Assembly: GCA_965262465.1 (NCBI GenBank)
Contig: OZ253535.1
Span: 806,001-870,000 of the forward strand
DNA from: UBA9145 sp965262465
GTDB taxonomy: Bacteria > Pseudomonadota > Gammaproteobacteria > Pseudomonadales > Pseudohongiellaceae
Length of the DNA stretch: 64,000 nucleotides
Direction of reading: 5' to 3'
Shown here: piece by piece, positions 53,023 to 61,635 of the stretch
Numbering within the stretch: the first letter of the stretch is position 1
Layout of the letters: the number at the start of each line of letters is the position of its first letter
Position numbers and translations under genes: made by a program
The notes under the pieces: model-generated
What the model saw: only the letters and a program-made list of their open reading frames with translations
What the model was told of the DNA's origin: nothing
The model's database searches: none

Positions 53023-53709
53023 ATGAATAATTCAATCAAGGCAATGCGAACTATGAAGCAACAGGGCTTCACCTTGATCGAGATTGCCATTGTATTGGTA
53101 ATCATCGGTCTGCTAGTTGGTGGCGTACTGCAGGGTCAAGAATTGATCGAGAACTCTCGCGTAAAGCAGGCAGTTAAAGACATGAACGGCACAGCAGCGG
53201 CTGTGTTCGCATATCAAGACCGTTATGGTCGTACACCTGGTGATGATGGCCCAACAGCTACTATCCAGGGTCGCGGTTCAAGCTGGAACAGCGCAAACAT
53301 CGGTGGTGATGCTGATGGCCGCTTGGAAATTAACCGTAACCAAACATTCAACGGCACTGGTGAGGGTGGACCTTTCTGGCGTCAGCTGAAGGCAGCTGGA
53401 TTTATTTCTGGTGATCCTTCAAGCACTGGTGTTGCAGCACTTCCTAACAACTCTTGGGGTGGTTTAGTAGGTGTAACTTCTCAGGTTGCTAACGGCGGCT
53501 TGGGCGGCAACAAAGTATGTTTGAGCCAAGTTCCTGGTTCCGCTGCTATCGCTATCGATGGTGAGATGGACGACGGTAATGGCGCAACTGGTCGACTTCG
53601 TGCGACTCAGGGTACTTCAGGTCAGAATACTGTTCCTGCTAACGGTGCTCTTGGTGGCGGCGGTGTTTACTCAGAAGACAACGAGTACACTCTTTGCTAT
53701 CGCATGTAA
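53023..53709 (+). CDS. major type IV prepilin (MshA-like)
   Basis: A 228-residue prepilin. The leader ends KQQG with cleavage Gly15|Phe16, then FTLIEIAIVLVIIGLLVGG with Glu20 at mature position 5. The globular part is rich in Gly, Asn and Asp (GGDADGRLEINRNQTFNGTGEGGPFW) with two Cys near the end (KVCLSQVPG, YTLCYRM) framing a C-terminal disulfide loop. AGGAG stands eight bases before the ATG. It has its own promoter and terminator, the usual design for an abundant pilin. No prepilin peptidase gene is in the window. Confidence 0.9.
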   Translation: MNNSIKAMRTMKQQGFTLIEIAIVLVIIGLLVGGVLQGQELIENSRVKQAVKDMNGTAAAVFAYQDRYGRTPGDDGPTATIQGRGSSWNSANIGGDADGRLEINRNQTFNGTGEGGPFWRQLKAAGFISGDPSSTGVAALPNNSWGGLVGVTSQVANGGLGGNKVCLSQVPGSAAIAIDGEMDDGNGATGRLRATQGTSGQNTVPANGALGGGGVYSEDNEYTLCYRM

Positions 53710-53735
53710 TACAGATCTAAACAGATACACAAAAT

Positions 53736-53759
53736 AGCCGGCCTAGTGCCGGCTTTTTT
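53736..53759 (+). terminator. rho-independent terminator after the major pilin gene
   Basis: AGCCGGC (53736-53742), a CTAGT loop, and GCCGGCT followed by TTTTTT (to 53759). The strong GC stem with T-run lies 27 bases after the pilin stop. Confidence 0.95.
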
Positions 53760-54020
53760 GTGCCTCACTATTTCCCTTCGATTTGCTCGAGAGGCAGCTC
53801 GTTGCCTCCGCACAATTGCCCTCCATCCCGTCGGGCAATTTTTATCGTGCGTCGACAATCAACTCCCTCTCTTCACTATGATCCAGGAGTGAAAAGATCA
53901 CTGGCTTCGGAAAATGCCGAACGTGGGGAGTAAGTCGACGAACAATAAAGGCTGCGCGACTGTAAGGAGAGCAGTCGTGAGGCGGCTACTACCGACGGTC
54001 GGCATCAGAAATAGAATTTA
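53760..54020. other. gene-free region with dense inverted repeats, candidate structured RNA
   Basis: No credible coding frame lies between the pilin terminator and the LspA-like gene. Instead there are several stems: GAGGCA/TGCCTC (53791-53808), AATTGCCC/GGGCAATT then T's (53814-53843, terminator-like on the + strand), GTCGAC (53851) with GTCGAC (53934), ACTCCC (53862) with GGGAGT (53926), and inside those TTCACT/AGTGAA (53872-53893) and TTCGG/CCGAA (53906-53921). CGACTG/CAGTCG (53957-53977) and CCGA/TCGG (53992-54002) follow. The nested long-range pairing looks like a folded RNA. I do not recognise it as 6S, RNase P, SRP or a known riboswitch, and the strand is unknown. Confidence 0.45.
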
Positions 54021-54503
54021 TTACTCTGAAGTTTTAGGTTGGGAGAGCAAAAATCCAAGAATCAGCATGGGCCAGATTCCCAGGTGAATCATCACATCTG
54101 CAGTATTGAAGACATAGTTCCAATAAGGAATGTGTTGAATGTCGATAAAGTCGATTACGCCACCGTGCACCAAGCGATCAAGGATATTGCTGGCACCACC
54201 TCCTACCACGAAACCGAAACAGACATATTCATAGCGCTGCAGGTTTTTGCCAAACCAGAGAAAGGCGGTGACACCGCCGAGTATGGCGATACTGATTAGA
54301 CCGAACAACCAGCCCGAGCCTTGAGCTAAACCAAATACACCACCATAGTTTCGAATGTGGGTGAAATGGATAAAGCTATTAATCTCCAGGGTGGTGTTGA
54401 GATCGATGTTGCTGTTCACCCAAAACCCAATACCTTGAGATAGCAATAAGGCAGACACCGCGGTGGTGAAAAAAACGACCATGTTGAGTGCTTTTGGGTT
54501 CAA
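54021..54503 (-). CDS. LspA-like signal peptidase II paralogue
   Basis: A 160-residue four-helix membrane protease-like protein. NYGGVFGL, SNILDRLVHGGVIDFIDI and FNTADVMIHLGI are the LspA motifs, and the catalytic aspartates are kept: Asp118 (VIDFI) and Asp136 (NTAD). The family removes lipoprotein signal peptides. It is not next to ileS, where the housekeeping lspA is usually found, and its N-terminal half departs from the common pattern, so it is probably a second copy. The start is TTG 54503; an ATG at 54482 is an alternative. Confidence 0.83.
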   Translation of the reverse strand: MNPKALNMVVFFTTAVSALLLSQGIGFWVNSNIDLNTTLEINSFIHFTHIRNYGGVFGLAQGSGWLFGLISIAILGGVTAFLWFGKNLQRYEYVCFGFVVGGGASNILDRLVHGGVIDFIDIQHIPYWNYVFNTADVMIHLGIWPMLILGFLLSQPKTSE

Positions 54504-54610
54504 TGCGGGCTAACTCTCTCTGAAAGGCTCAGTTTGGAGACTTGGCTTGGGGTAAAATTATGAGTGCGATCTTATCATATCCCTATCGCTCCAAAATCCG
54601 AGGGCTTTAA

Positions 54611-54937
54611 TTGAATTCCGCGCAAGACAAAAAGAAGTTACAGCGAATCCGTAATCGTCGGCTATTGATCGCTAATACTTATCTGATGTTAAAGCGCGGC
54701 ACGCGGTACATCCCACCGATTGTGCGTCTGGTGTTGGGAATAATTCTAGTGTTTCTGGGGTTCTTGGGCTTCCTGCCAGTCCTTGGGTTTTGGATGATTC
54801 CTCTGGGCCTGGCACTAATTGCTACTGATATTCCGCCCTTTGCCCGTTGGATTAAAAAGGAGCTTGATAGTAGGCGCCGTAGACATCGGCAAGAGCATCG
54901 AGATCATGTGGAAGGGCGCACTGAGTCAAACGACTGA
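54611..54937 (+). CDS. small membrane protein, PGPGW-like
   Basis: A 108-residue protein starting at TTG 54611 with GAGGG seven bases before. Its basic tail precedes a hydrophobic hairpin (about residues 38-75: IVRLVLGIILVFLGFLGFLPVLGFWMIPLGLALIATDIPPF), then a strongly basic C-terminus. Gly-Phe-Trp-x-x-Pro-Leu-Gly in the turn recalls the PGPGW family of small transmembrane proteins. Its end overlaps the convergent phosphatase gene by 34 bases. Function unknown. Confidence 0.72.
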   Translation: MNSAQDKKKLQRIRNRRLLIANTYLMLKRGTRYIPPIVRLVLGIILVFLGFLGFLPVLGFWMIPLGLALIATDIPPFARWIKKELDSRRRRHRQEHRDHVEGRTESND

Positions 54938-55527
54938 TCAGCATACAGGCTGATACTAAAGTCCCCATTCGTATCCATATGAATAATATTGTGCGCACAG
55001 TTATGCATTAGTGGCGGCTTCCACAATTCTTCCATGGGCAAATTTTCTACATGAGCCAATACACTTTTAATAAGTGCGCCGTGGCTAATCACAGCAACTC
55101 GCTGGCCCAGTGAGCTGGCACCAATTTCTCGAATTGTTTCCATGGCGCGTGCCTGCATTTCATAGAACGTTTCGGCGCCATTTACATTGAATAGATGAGG
55201 TTCTTCCCAGAAATGTCGAAACGAATCTGGATCTTCTGATTCGATTTCGTCATAGAGTCTGCCTTCCCAAGGGCCAAGAAAGATTTCTCTAAACGAATCT
55301 AGGAAAGTGACGGATTGATCGTGGTGGGCGAAGGCATGGTCAGCAGTTTCACGAGTACGCCGACTGCTGCTGCTAAACAATTTATCAAATTGCAGAGTCT
55401 TGAGTTTCTCACCAACGGTTTTCGCCTGCTCTATGCCCAGATCGGTAAGTTGGGATTCGCTTTGTCCTTGTACTCGCCGTTCTTCGTTCCAGTTAGTTTG
55501 TCCATGGCGAATTAAATGTAATTCCAT
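54904..55527 (-). CDS. histidine phosphatase family protein (phosphoglycerate mutase-like)
   Basis: A 207-residue enzyme of the histidine phosphatase superfamily starting at ATG 55527. The catalytic motif is R7-H8-G9 (LIRHGQTNWNEERR), followed by LFSSSSRRTRETA, then FLGPWEGRLYDE and the second His149 (AVISHGALIK). It should act on a small phosphorylated metabolite. The ATG is two bases after the glpK stop, so it is translated in the glycerol kinase operon. A role in glycolytic or glycerol phosphate handling is possible; a cobalamin or nucleotide phosphatase role is an alternative. Confidence 0.9.
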   Translation of the reverse strand: MELHLIRHGQTNWNEERRVQGQSESQLTDLGIEQAKTVGEKLKTLQFDKLFSSSSRRTRETADHAFAHHDQSVTFLDSFREIFLGPWEGRLYDEIESEDPDSFRHFWEEPHLFNVNGAETFYEMQARAMETIREIGASSLGQRVAVISHGALIKSVLAHVENLPMEELWKPPLMHNCAHNIIHMDTNGDFSISLYADQSFDSVRPST

Positions 55528-55529
55528 TT

Positions 55530-57017
55530 CTACTTTTGAACCCTCGTACGATCTACAGCATCTAACCAACCTTCATACTGCTGCGTTCTCCAGCTTTCGT
55601 CCTTGGCGGGAGAAAAAGCCTGGTCCAGCTGCCACTTATCAGCGATTTCTTCTAATGAGTTAAACAAACCCTGTTGCAAGCCGGCCATATAGGCTGCACC
55701 CAGTGCAGTCGTTTCCGTGATAACTGGTCGATGCACTTCTACATTTAATAAGTCCGCCAATTTTTGCAGCACATAGTTGTTACGCACCATGCCACCGTCA
55801 ACTCGCAGTGTTTGCAGAGAAGCACCATCAGCGGCAATTGCATCAGTGAGATCCCGAGTCTGGTAGCACACCGACATTAAGCCGGCGGTGACAATTTCCT
55901 TAATGCCCGTGTCTCGTGTCATGCCGAATAATGCGCCTCTCGCTTCTGGATCCCAATAGGGTGCGCCCAGACCGGTAAATGCTGGCACTAAATACACGCT
56001 CAGATCATCACTGGTCTGTTCCGCCAGTGCTTCTGATTCAGCTGCATCGTCGATCAGTTTTATGCCATCACGAATCCACTGCATGGTGGCACCAGCCATA
56101 AAGATACTGCCTTCGATTGCATAGCTGGTTTTGCCGTTAAGCCGATAAGCTACGGTGCCCAATAACTTATTCTGGGATTTGAGTATCTGATCACCGGTAT
56201 TCATGAGCAAAAAACATCCGGTGCCATAAGTGCTTTTTGCCATACCAGTGGCAAAACAACCCTGACCAAATGCCGCGGCTTGCTGATCGCCTATCATTCC
56301 AGTGATGGGAATGGCAGCGCCTAAGATACTCTCATCGGTCGTGCCAAAATCTGCAGCACAGTCTTTGACTTCTGGCAGCACACTGCGAGGAATATCAAAC
56401 AATGCTAACAACTCATCATCCCAATCCTGCTCTCTGATATTGAATAGCATGGTGCGGGAGGCATTGGTGGCATCAGTTGCATGGCTGTTGCCGTTAGTTA
56501 AGCGCCACAACAGATAACAATCTACGGTGCCGAATGCTAATTCGCCGTTCGCTGCTTTTTCTCTGGCGCCCGGAACTTCATTGAGAATCCATCGCAGTTT
56601 GGTGGCAGAGAAATAAGGATCAAGAAGTAGCCCGGTTTTGTCTTGGATCTTTTCGACTATTGCCGGATCGTTTTTTAGCTCGTTACAGTAGTCGGTAGTG
56701 CGGCGATCTTGCCATACGATGGCGCGATGAATAGCTTCTCCCGTTGAACGATCCCAAATGATAGTAGTCTCGCGTTGATTTGTTATGCCAATGCAGGCCA
56801 TGTCCGATGCTTGAGCATTGGCGGCTTCCATTGCTGCCCGGCAGCTGTTCAAAGTGGTCTGCCAGATCTCTTCAGCATCATGCTCCACCCAACCATTGTC
56901 AGGGAAGTGTTGGGTGAATTCTTCCTGACCGACGGACAATTGATTGCCAGATGCGTCAAACACGAGTGCTCGGCTACTCGTAGTGCCCTGGTCGATAGCG
57001 AGGATGTTGGAAGCCAT
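55530..57017 (-). CDS. glpK: glycerol kinase
   Basis: A 495-residue FGGY kinase that makes sn-glycerol 3-phosphate from glycerol and ATP. ILAIDQGTTSSRALVFD opens the phosphate-binding fold; GWVEHDAEEIWQTT, TNQRETTIIWDRSTGE, GMIGDQQAAAFGQGCF, STYGTGCFLLMNTGD and FTGLGAPYWDPEARGALFG are diagnostic of GlpK. AGGAGA lies upstream of the ATG. The gene is divergent from glpD by 81 bases and is followed by the phosphatase gene. No glpF facilitator is in the window. Confidence 0.97.
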   Translation of the reverse strand: MASNILAIDQGTTSSRALVFDASGNQLSVGQEEFTQHFPDNGWVEHDAEEIWQTTLNSCRAAMEAANAQASDMACIGITNQRETTIIWDRSTGEAIHRAIVWQDRRTTDYCNELKNDPAIVEKIQDKTGLLLDPYFSATKLRWILNEVPGAREKAANGELAFGTVDCYLLWRLTNGNSHATDATNASRTMLFNIREQDWDDELLALFDIPRSVLPEVKDCAADFGTTDESILGAAIPITGMIGDQQAAAFGQGCFATGMAKSTYGTGCFLLMNTGDQILKSQNKLLGTVAYRLNGKTSYAIEGSIFMAGATMQWIRDGIKLIDDAAESEALAEQTSDDLSVYLVPAFTGLGAPYWDPEARGALFGMTRDTGIKEIVTAGLMSVCYQTRDLTDAIAADGASLQTLRVDGGMVRNNYVLQKLADLLNVEVHRPVITETTALGAAYMAGLQQGLFNSLEEIADKWQLDQAFSPAKDESWRTQQYEGWLDAVDRTRVQK

Positions 57018-57098
57018 GATGATCTTTCTCCTGATTATTTTTATGCGCTCTGCTGGTGAGAGTCGAAGGCAGAATTAGAGGAAAGACTGACTGACTTC

Positions 57099-58661
57099 AT
57101 GCAGGAACAACTAAGTGGCCATGTTACACTAGGCCTCCCAGCCAAGCGAAGTAGTAACAAAGTGGACTCAACTAATTTCGATCATGACCTCCTGGTGATA
57201 GGAGGTGGAATTAATGGTGCGGGTATTGCAGCGGATGCAGCAGGCAGAGGGCTCAAGGTTCTGCTTTGCGAAAAATCTGATTTAGCAGGTGCTACTTCTT
57301 CCTGGAGCAGTAAACTCATTCATGGCGGTCTGCGCTATCTCGAGTCCTACGAATTTGGATTGGTGAGTAAGTCGTTGCGCGAGCGCGATGTGCTAACTGA
57401 AGCAGCTCGCCACATTATCCATCCGCTGGCGTTCCAAATTCCTCAATTAGAAAATTCCCGTTCAGGCCTGCTGGTAAGATTGGGGTTGTTTCTGTATGAC
57501 AATCTTGTAAAGCGAGTGCATTACAAAGGGTCACGATCTGTTCGCTACGATGCAAACAGCCCTCTGAATAGCACTATCAAGCGTGGGTTTGAGTACTGGG
57601 ATGCGCAAGTCGATGATTCACGGCTTGTCGTGCTCAACGCGCTGCAAGCCCAGGCTCATTCTGCGCAAATATTGACGCGAACTGAGTGCACTGCATTAGC
57701 TCACACTGAGATTGATGGAGTAGATGGATGGCGTGCGACTTTCTATGACCACAACACTGGCAATGTGATGCACAAGACAGCCAAAGTTGTAGTCAATGCG
57801 TCGGGTCCCTGGGTAAGTGAGTTGTATGAATCTTTGCAGAAGAAGCCACCGCCTCATAAATTGCGCCTGGTAAAAGGCAGTCATATTGTTGTTCCCAAGT
57901 TGCATGAAGAGAGCCACGCCTATTTATTGCAACACCATGACGGACGGGTGGTATTCGTCATTCCTTATCTCGACGAGTTTTCGTTAATTGGCACTACGGA
58001 AGAAGAGTTCACTGGGGATCTGGATAATGTCAGCATCTCGCAGGCGGAGATTGAGTATTTGGTTGCCATTACTAATCTCTACTTCAAAAAATCGTTACAC
58101 AAAGACGATATTGTCACCACCTATTCTGGTGTCCGTCCTTTAATAGATGAATCGGGCAAAGCCGCAAGCAAAGTTACGAGAGATTACCGACTCGTTTTGG
58201 AAAAAGAGCCTGCGCCCATAATGTCAGTTTATGGTGGCAAGGTAACAACCTACCGTGTCCTGGCAGAACAAGTAATGAACCAGCTAAGCCCGTTTTTTCC
58301 TGGCATAAAAAGCGCCTGGACTAAACGCGCTGTATTGCCTGGTGGTGATTTTGAGTTGGCCGAGAATTTATTTCAGGAGCTGGCAAGTCAATACGGATGG
58401 CTCGGGCCAGACCTTATTACCCGTTGGTTGAACACCTATGGCATGTTGAGCTTCGATATACTGTTGAATGTACGCAGTATGGGCGATATGGGTGTGCGTT
58501 TCGGTGCGAATTTATACCAAAAGGAAGTGGACTATTTGCGTCGCAAAGAGTGGGCTCAAACTGCAGAAGATATTCTGTGGCGACGCACCAAGCTGGGTTA
58601 TTTATTCACCGACAAAGAAACTCAGTCCCTCGCAAACTATATCGAACAATCTAAGCGTTAG
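57099..58661 (+). CDS. glpD: glycerol-3-phosphate dehydrogenase (FAD, aerobic)
   Basis: A membrane-associated flavoenzyme that oxidises glycerol 3-phosphate to dihydroxyacetone phosphate and passes electrons to quinone. The FAD motif is DLLVIGGGINGAGIAADAAGRG, then SSWSSKLIHGGLRYLESYEFGLV, LVKGSHIVVPKLH, TYSGVRPLIDE and MSVYGGKVTTYRVLAEQ. The ATG at 57099 gives 520 residues; the E. coli enzyme is about 500 and begins just before the FAD motif, so the GTG at 57162 (MDSTNFDHDLLVIGG) may be the true start. It overlaps the convergent nhaC by 11 bases. Confidence 0.96.
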   Translation: MQEQLSGHVTLGLPAKRSSNKVDSTNFDHDLLVIGGGINGAGIAADAAGRGLKVLLCEKSDLAGATSSWSSKLIHGGLRYLESYEFGLVSKSLRERDVLTEAARHIIHPLAFQIPQLENSRSGLLVRLGLFLYDNLVKRVHYKGSRSVRYDANSPLNSTIKRGFEYWDAQVDDSRLVVLNALQAQAHSAQILTRTECTALAHTEIDGVDGWRATFYDHNTGNVMHKTAKVVVNASGPWVSELYESLQKKPPPHKLRLVKGSHIVVPKLHEESHAYLLQHHDGRVVFVIPYLDEFSLIGTTEEEFTGDLDNVSISQAEIEYLVAITNLYFKKSLHKDDIVTTYSGVRPLIDESGKAASKVTRDYRLVLEKEPAPIMSVYGGKVTTYRVLAEQVMNQLSPFFPGIKSAWTKRAVLPGGDFELAENLFQELASQYGWLGPDLITRWLNTYGMLSFDILLNVRSMGDMGVRFGANLYQKEVDYLRRKEWAQTAEDILWRRTKLGYLFTDKETQSLANYIEQSKR

Positions 58662-60087
58662 ATTCTAAGCTCGCATCCGACCCTTGGTGGTGGTTGCGTA
58701 ACAATCCAATCCCAAGGCTTGCCATTACCACTGCCACTACTGCGTTGAGATAATTAAAAAACGCATAGGGCACATATTCCAATACCGGTACGCCCAAGGT
58801 AGCAGTGTAAAAAGCACCTGCAGTTGTCCAGGGAATGAGCCCGGTGGTTAAAGTAGATCCTTCCTCAACTGATCTTGATAGCACAGCGCGATCCAGTTCT
58901 TGATTGTCGTATTTGTCGCGAAACAATTGGCAATTAAGAATGATGGATATATAGGCTTCACCCATCGCCAGATTTCCAACGAATCCTGATGCGATCGTAC
59001 TGGCGATGAGGGCGGCAACATGCTTCACCCGCGCAATTAGGCCAGCTAACAGGCTGCGCAGAAAACCCGCCCCATGCAGAATCCCACCTAATGCCAATGC
59101 CATGATGGCGAGTATGAGGGTCCAACTCATACTGAATATACCGCCTCGGCCCAGCAGATCATCAAGACTGGCAATACCAGAATTACCAGGGGTATTGGAC
59201 CACAGGGCATTGAGCACTACGTCCATTCCTGTGCCTTGGTAAAGCACGGCTACCACCACCGCAACCACAACGCTGATCGACATACTCACTTCAGCGGCAA
59301 CTCGTCGAATACTTAGAGTCGCTAGTACCAGGATTGGCAAAAGTGTAATGATTGGATTTAGTCCATAGATCGAATCTAAGGCTGACTGGATGGTTTCTAT
59401 TTCACCATTAGCAAGCTGACTGTTCCCGCTGCCAATTCCTATCACTGTAAAAATAACTAAAGCGATTAGAAAGCTAGGGAATGTTGTAAACAGCATGCTG
59501 TAGATGTGGTGGTAGAGATTGGTTTCAGCGCTCATTGCAGCCAGATTAGTGGTATCGGAAATAGGCGACATCTTGTCTCCAAACGTCGCGCCACAAACAA
59601 CCATTCCCGCAACGATAGGCAGCGGGATCGCCATGGCTTCGCCGATTCCAATAAACACAACACCCAGAGTGCCCACGGTGCCCCACGACGTGCCAGTCGC
59701 AACAGACATCAACGCACAAAGAATCATTCCTAGCCCGAGAAAGAGTGCTGGGGTAAGCCAATCCAGCCCGTAATACATCAGAGTGGCAATTGTTCCCGCA
59801 TGCATGAAGCTGGCGATCACCATGCCAATTAGAATGAAGATATAAATGGCAGGAAGGGCGCGACTGATGGCGTCGCTCATCAATTGGCGAATTTCCAGGA
59901 AGTTGTAGCCTATGGCATAGGCGTTACCACCAACCCAGAGTAGGCAGAGAAACATCAGGCTATGAAGATCAATGCCAAAAACAAACAAGCCTACCGCGAT
60001 GACTGCTATTACCGTCGCAAAACACAAAGCTGCATGTGCTGTAGAGGGCGAATTATGTTTAATATCAGCGTTCTCAGACATGCCCAA
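58651..60087 (-). CDS. nhaC: NhaC-family Na+/H+ antiporter
   Basis: A 478-residue polytopic transporter with about eleven hydrophobic segments. The family signature FGDKMSPISDTTNLAA lies at about residues 169-184, with TGTSWGTVGTLGVVF before it and AMGEAYISIILNCQ and GLIPWTTAGAFYTATLGV in the second half. It should exchange external protons for internal sodium, useful in a marine setting. Its 3' end overlaps glpD on the other strand. Standing alone, it may carry another substrate, since the family also includes malate/lactate antiporters. Confidence 0.92.
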   Translation of the reverse strand: MGMSENADIKHNSPSTAHAALCFATVIAVIAVGLFVFGIDLHSLMFLCLLWVGGNAYAIGYNFLEIRQLMSDAISRALPAIYIFILIGMVIASFMHAGTIATLMYYGLDWLTPALFLGLGMILCALMSVATGTSWGTVGTLGVVFIGIGEAMAIPLPIVAGMVVCGATFGDKMSPISDTTNLAAMSAETNLYHHIYSMLFTTFPSFLIALVIFTVIGIGSGNSQLANGEIETIQSALDSIYGLNPIITLLPILVLATLSIRRVAAEVSMSISVVVAVVVAVLYQGTGMDVVLNALWSNTPGNSGIASLDDLLGRGGIFSMSWTLILAIMALALGGILHGAGFLRSLLAGLIARVKHVAALIASTIASGFVGNLAMGEAYISIILNCQLFRDKYDNQELDRAVLSRSVEEGSTLTTGLIPWTTAGAFYTATLGVPVLEYVPYAFFNYLNAVVAVVMASLGIGLLRNHHQGSDASLESNA

Positions 60088-60185
60088 AGCTTAACAGATG
60101 CAGCAGGCTAAAACCTGTTTTGGGCCGCTTATCAATAATGCTAAGCTGCTGGCTTAACGCCTTATTGCAGTCTCTAAAAACACGG

Positions 60186-61610
60186 ATGGGATTTGTCATG
60201 CAAGCTTTCACTCAATTTTTGCGTTTTCTATCACCGGCTTTCTCGGCGCTATTCTTTGCGCAAGTGAATTATGGAGCTGTGCCAGCTGCTTCGATTACCG
60301 GGCCAGTTGCAGCTGATCCTCAGGGCAATCCTTCGCGCAATACAATTTACAGTTCGTCAGCGATAGATTTGAGTGAGTACAACTATGTCGAGGAAGAATA
60401 TTTCATCGAAGGGCTGGCCAATCGCTACACCAGGCCGGAATTAGCAACAGGCAAAGTGATAGACAGCGGTCATCCATACCGTACACGGCTCGTTGTAAGA
60501 CGGCCCAGCAATCCTTCGGACTTCAACGGGGTTGTCATGGTTGAATGGATCAATGTGACCGGAGGTCCGGATAAAGATATTGATTGGTGGCTGTCGGGCA
60601 GACATTTCATGCGCACTGGAATGGCTTATGTTGTGGTCTCAGCGCAACAAATGGGAATCGACACCATGCAAGCCTGGAGCCCAGAGCGTTATGAATCACT
60701 GGATACGACTAATGGTGGAGAAGTAGAGAATGACGACTTGTCCTTTGATGTTTTTGCGGCGGTTGGAAAATCAATTCGACGTATTGGTGAAGAAGCACCA
60801 GGGGGCACAGTCGATATTCTAGATGGGCTTCGTGCCGAGCAAATTATCGCAACAGGACATTCTCAATCCGCCAGCCGCTTGGCGGGCTATATCAACAATA
60901 TCCATCCTCTGGATCCTGTGTTTGATGGTTTTATGGTGCACGGCGGGGGAGGTCTGATTCGAGACGACCAGCCAGTGAAAGTATTTAAAGTCATGGCAGA
61001 GACCGATATGGCGCGTCGTGCCGCCAATCCTCAACCTGACTCTGCCAATTTCCGACAATGGGAAGTGGCTGGCGCGTCACACGTCGACGCCGAATTTGAA
61101 CTTGAGTACGCAAAAGTCAGGCTACAGCGCGAAGGGTTACCCCTGGAAAACGCGGCAATAAGAGAGCATGGCTGCCAGTTACCAACGATCAGTCGAGTCC
61201 CGTTTCATGATGTATTGAATGCCGCTTACGATCACCTGGTAACCTGGATTCGCGACGATGTTCCACCTCCGGTTGCCGAGCGAATCAGAGTAAGGAGTGC
61301 CTTACCCGTGGTGGAGTTTGACCGAGATGAATATGGCAATGTGTTAGGAGGAATTCGATTAGCAGAACACGCAGTTGCTACAGCGAAAAATACCGGAATG
61401 AACTCAGGCACAACTAACAGATTTTGTTTTCTTTACGGTTCCCACGAGCCATTTGATCAAGAGGTCTTAGATTCCTTGTATCCAAGCCATGAGAGTTACG
61501 TGCAAGCAGTAACAGAAGTGGTCAATGGAAATTTGGCTGACGGATACATTCTGCCCGTTGCAGCAGAAAGAACAATAAATGAAGCGGAAGCGAGTTCTAT
61601 CGGAAGATAG
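60186..61610 (+). CDS. exported alpha/beta hydrolase-domain protein
   Basis: A 474-residue protein from ATG 60186; the longer frame upstream adds an unlikely N-terminus. A hydrophobic signal (FLRFLSPAFSALFFAQ) leads to a mature domain starting AVPAASITGPVAADPQGNPSR. The nucleophile elbow is TGHSQSASRLAGY (Ser in GHSQS), with FNGVVMVEWINVTGG as beta strand and oxyanion region and a WEVAGASHVDAEFE segment that may hold the His. It looks like the uncharacterised large secreted alpha/beta-hydrolase-domain group; the substrate is unknown. It converges on the molybdoenzyme operon. Confidence 0.82.
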   Translation: MGFVMQAFTQFLRFLSPAFSALFFAQVNYGAVPAASITGPVAADPQGNPSRNTIYSSSAIDLSEYNYVEEEYFIEGLANRYTRPELATGKVIDSGHPYRTRLVVRRPSNPSDFNGVVMVEWINVTGGPDKDIDWWLSGRHFMRTGMAYVVVSAQQMGIDTMQAWSPERYESLDTTNGGEVENDDLSFDVFAAVGKSIRRIGEEAPGGTVDILDGLRAEQIIATGHSQSASRLAGYINNIHPLDPVFDGFMVHGGGGLIRDDQPVKVFKVMAETDMARRAANPQPDSANFRQWEVAGASHVDAEFELEYAKVRLQREGLPLENAAIREHGCQLPTISRVPFHDVLNAAYDHLVTWIRDDVPPPVAERIRVRSALPVVEFDRDEYGNVLGGIRLAEHAVATAKNTGMNSGTTNRFCFLYGSHEPFDQEVLDSLYPSHESYVQAVTEVVNGNLADGYILPVAAERTINEAEASSIGR

Positions 61611-61635
61611 GTGATTGGATTGCTCTGAGTTAGAG

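Noticed and set aside
53760..54020. Folded region as 6S RNA, SRP RNA, RNase P RNA or a c-di-GMP riboswitch
   Set aside because: None of the conserved core sequences of these RNAs is present; only the stems are seen.
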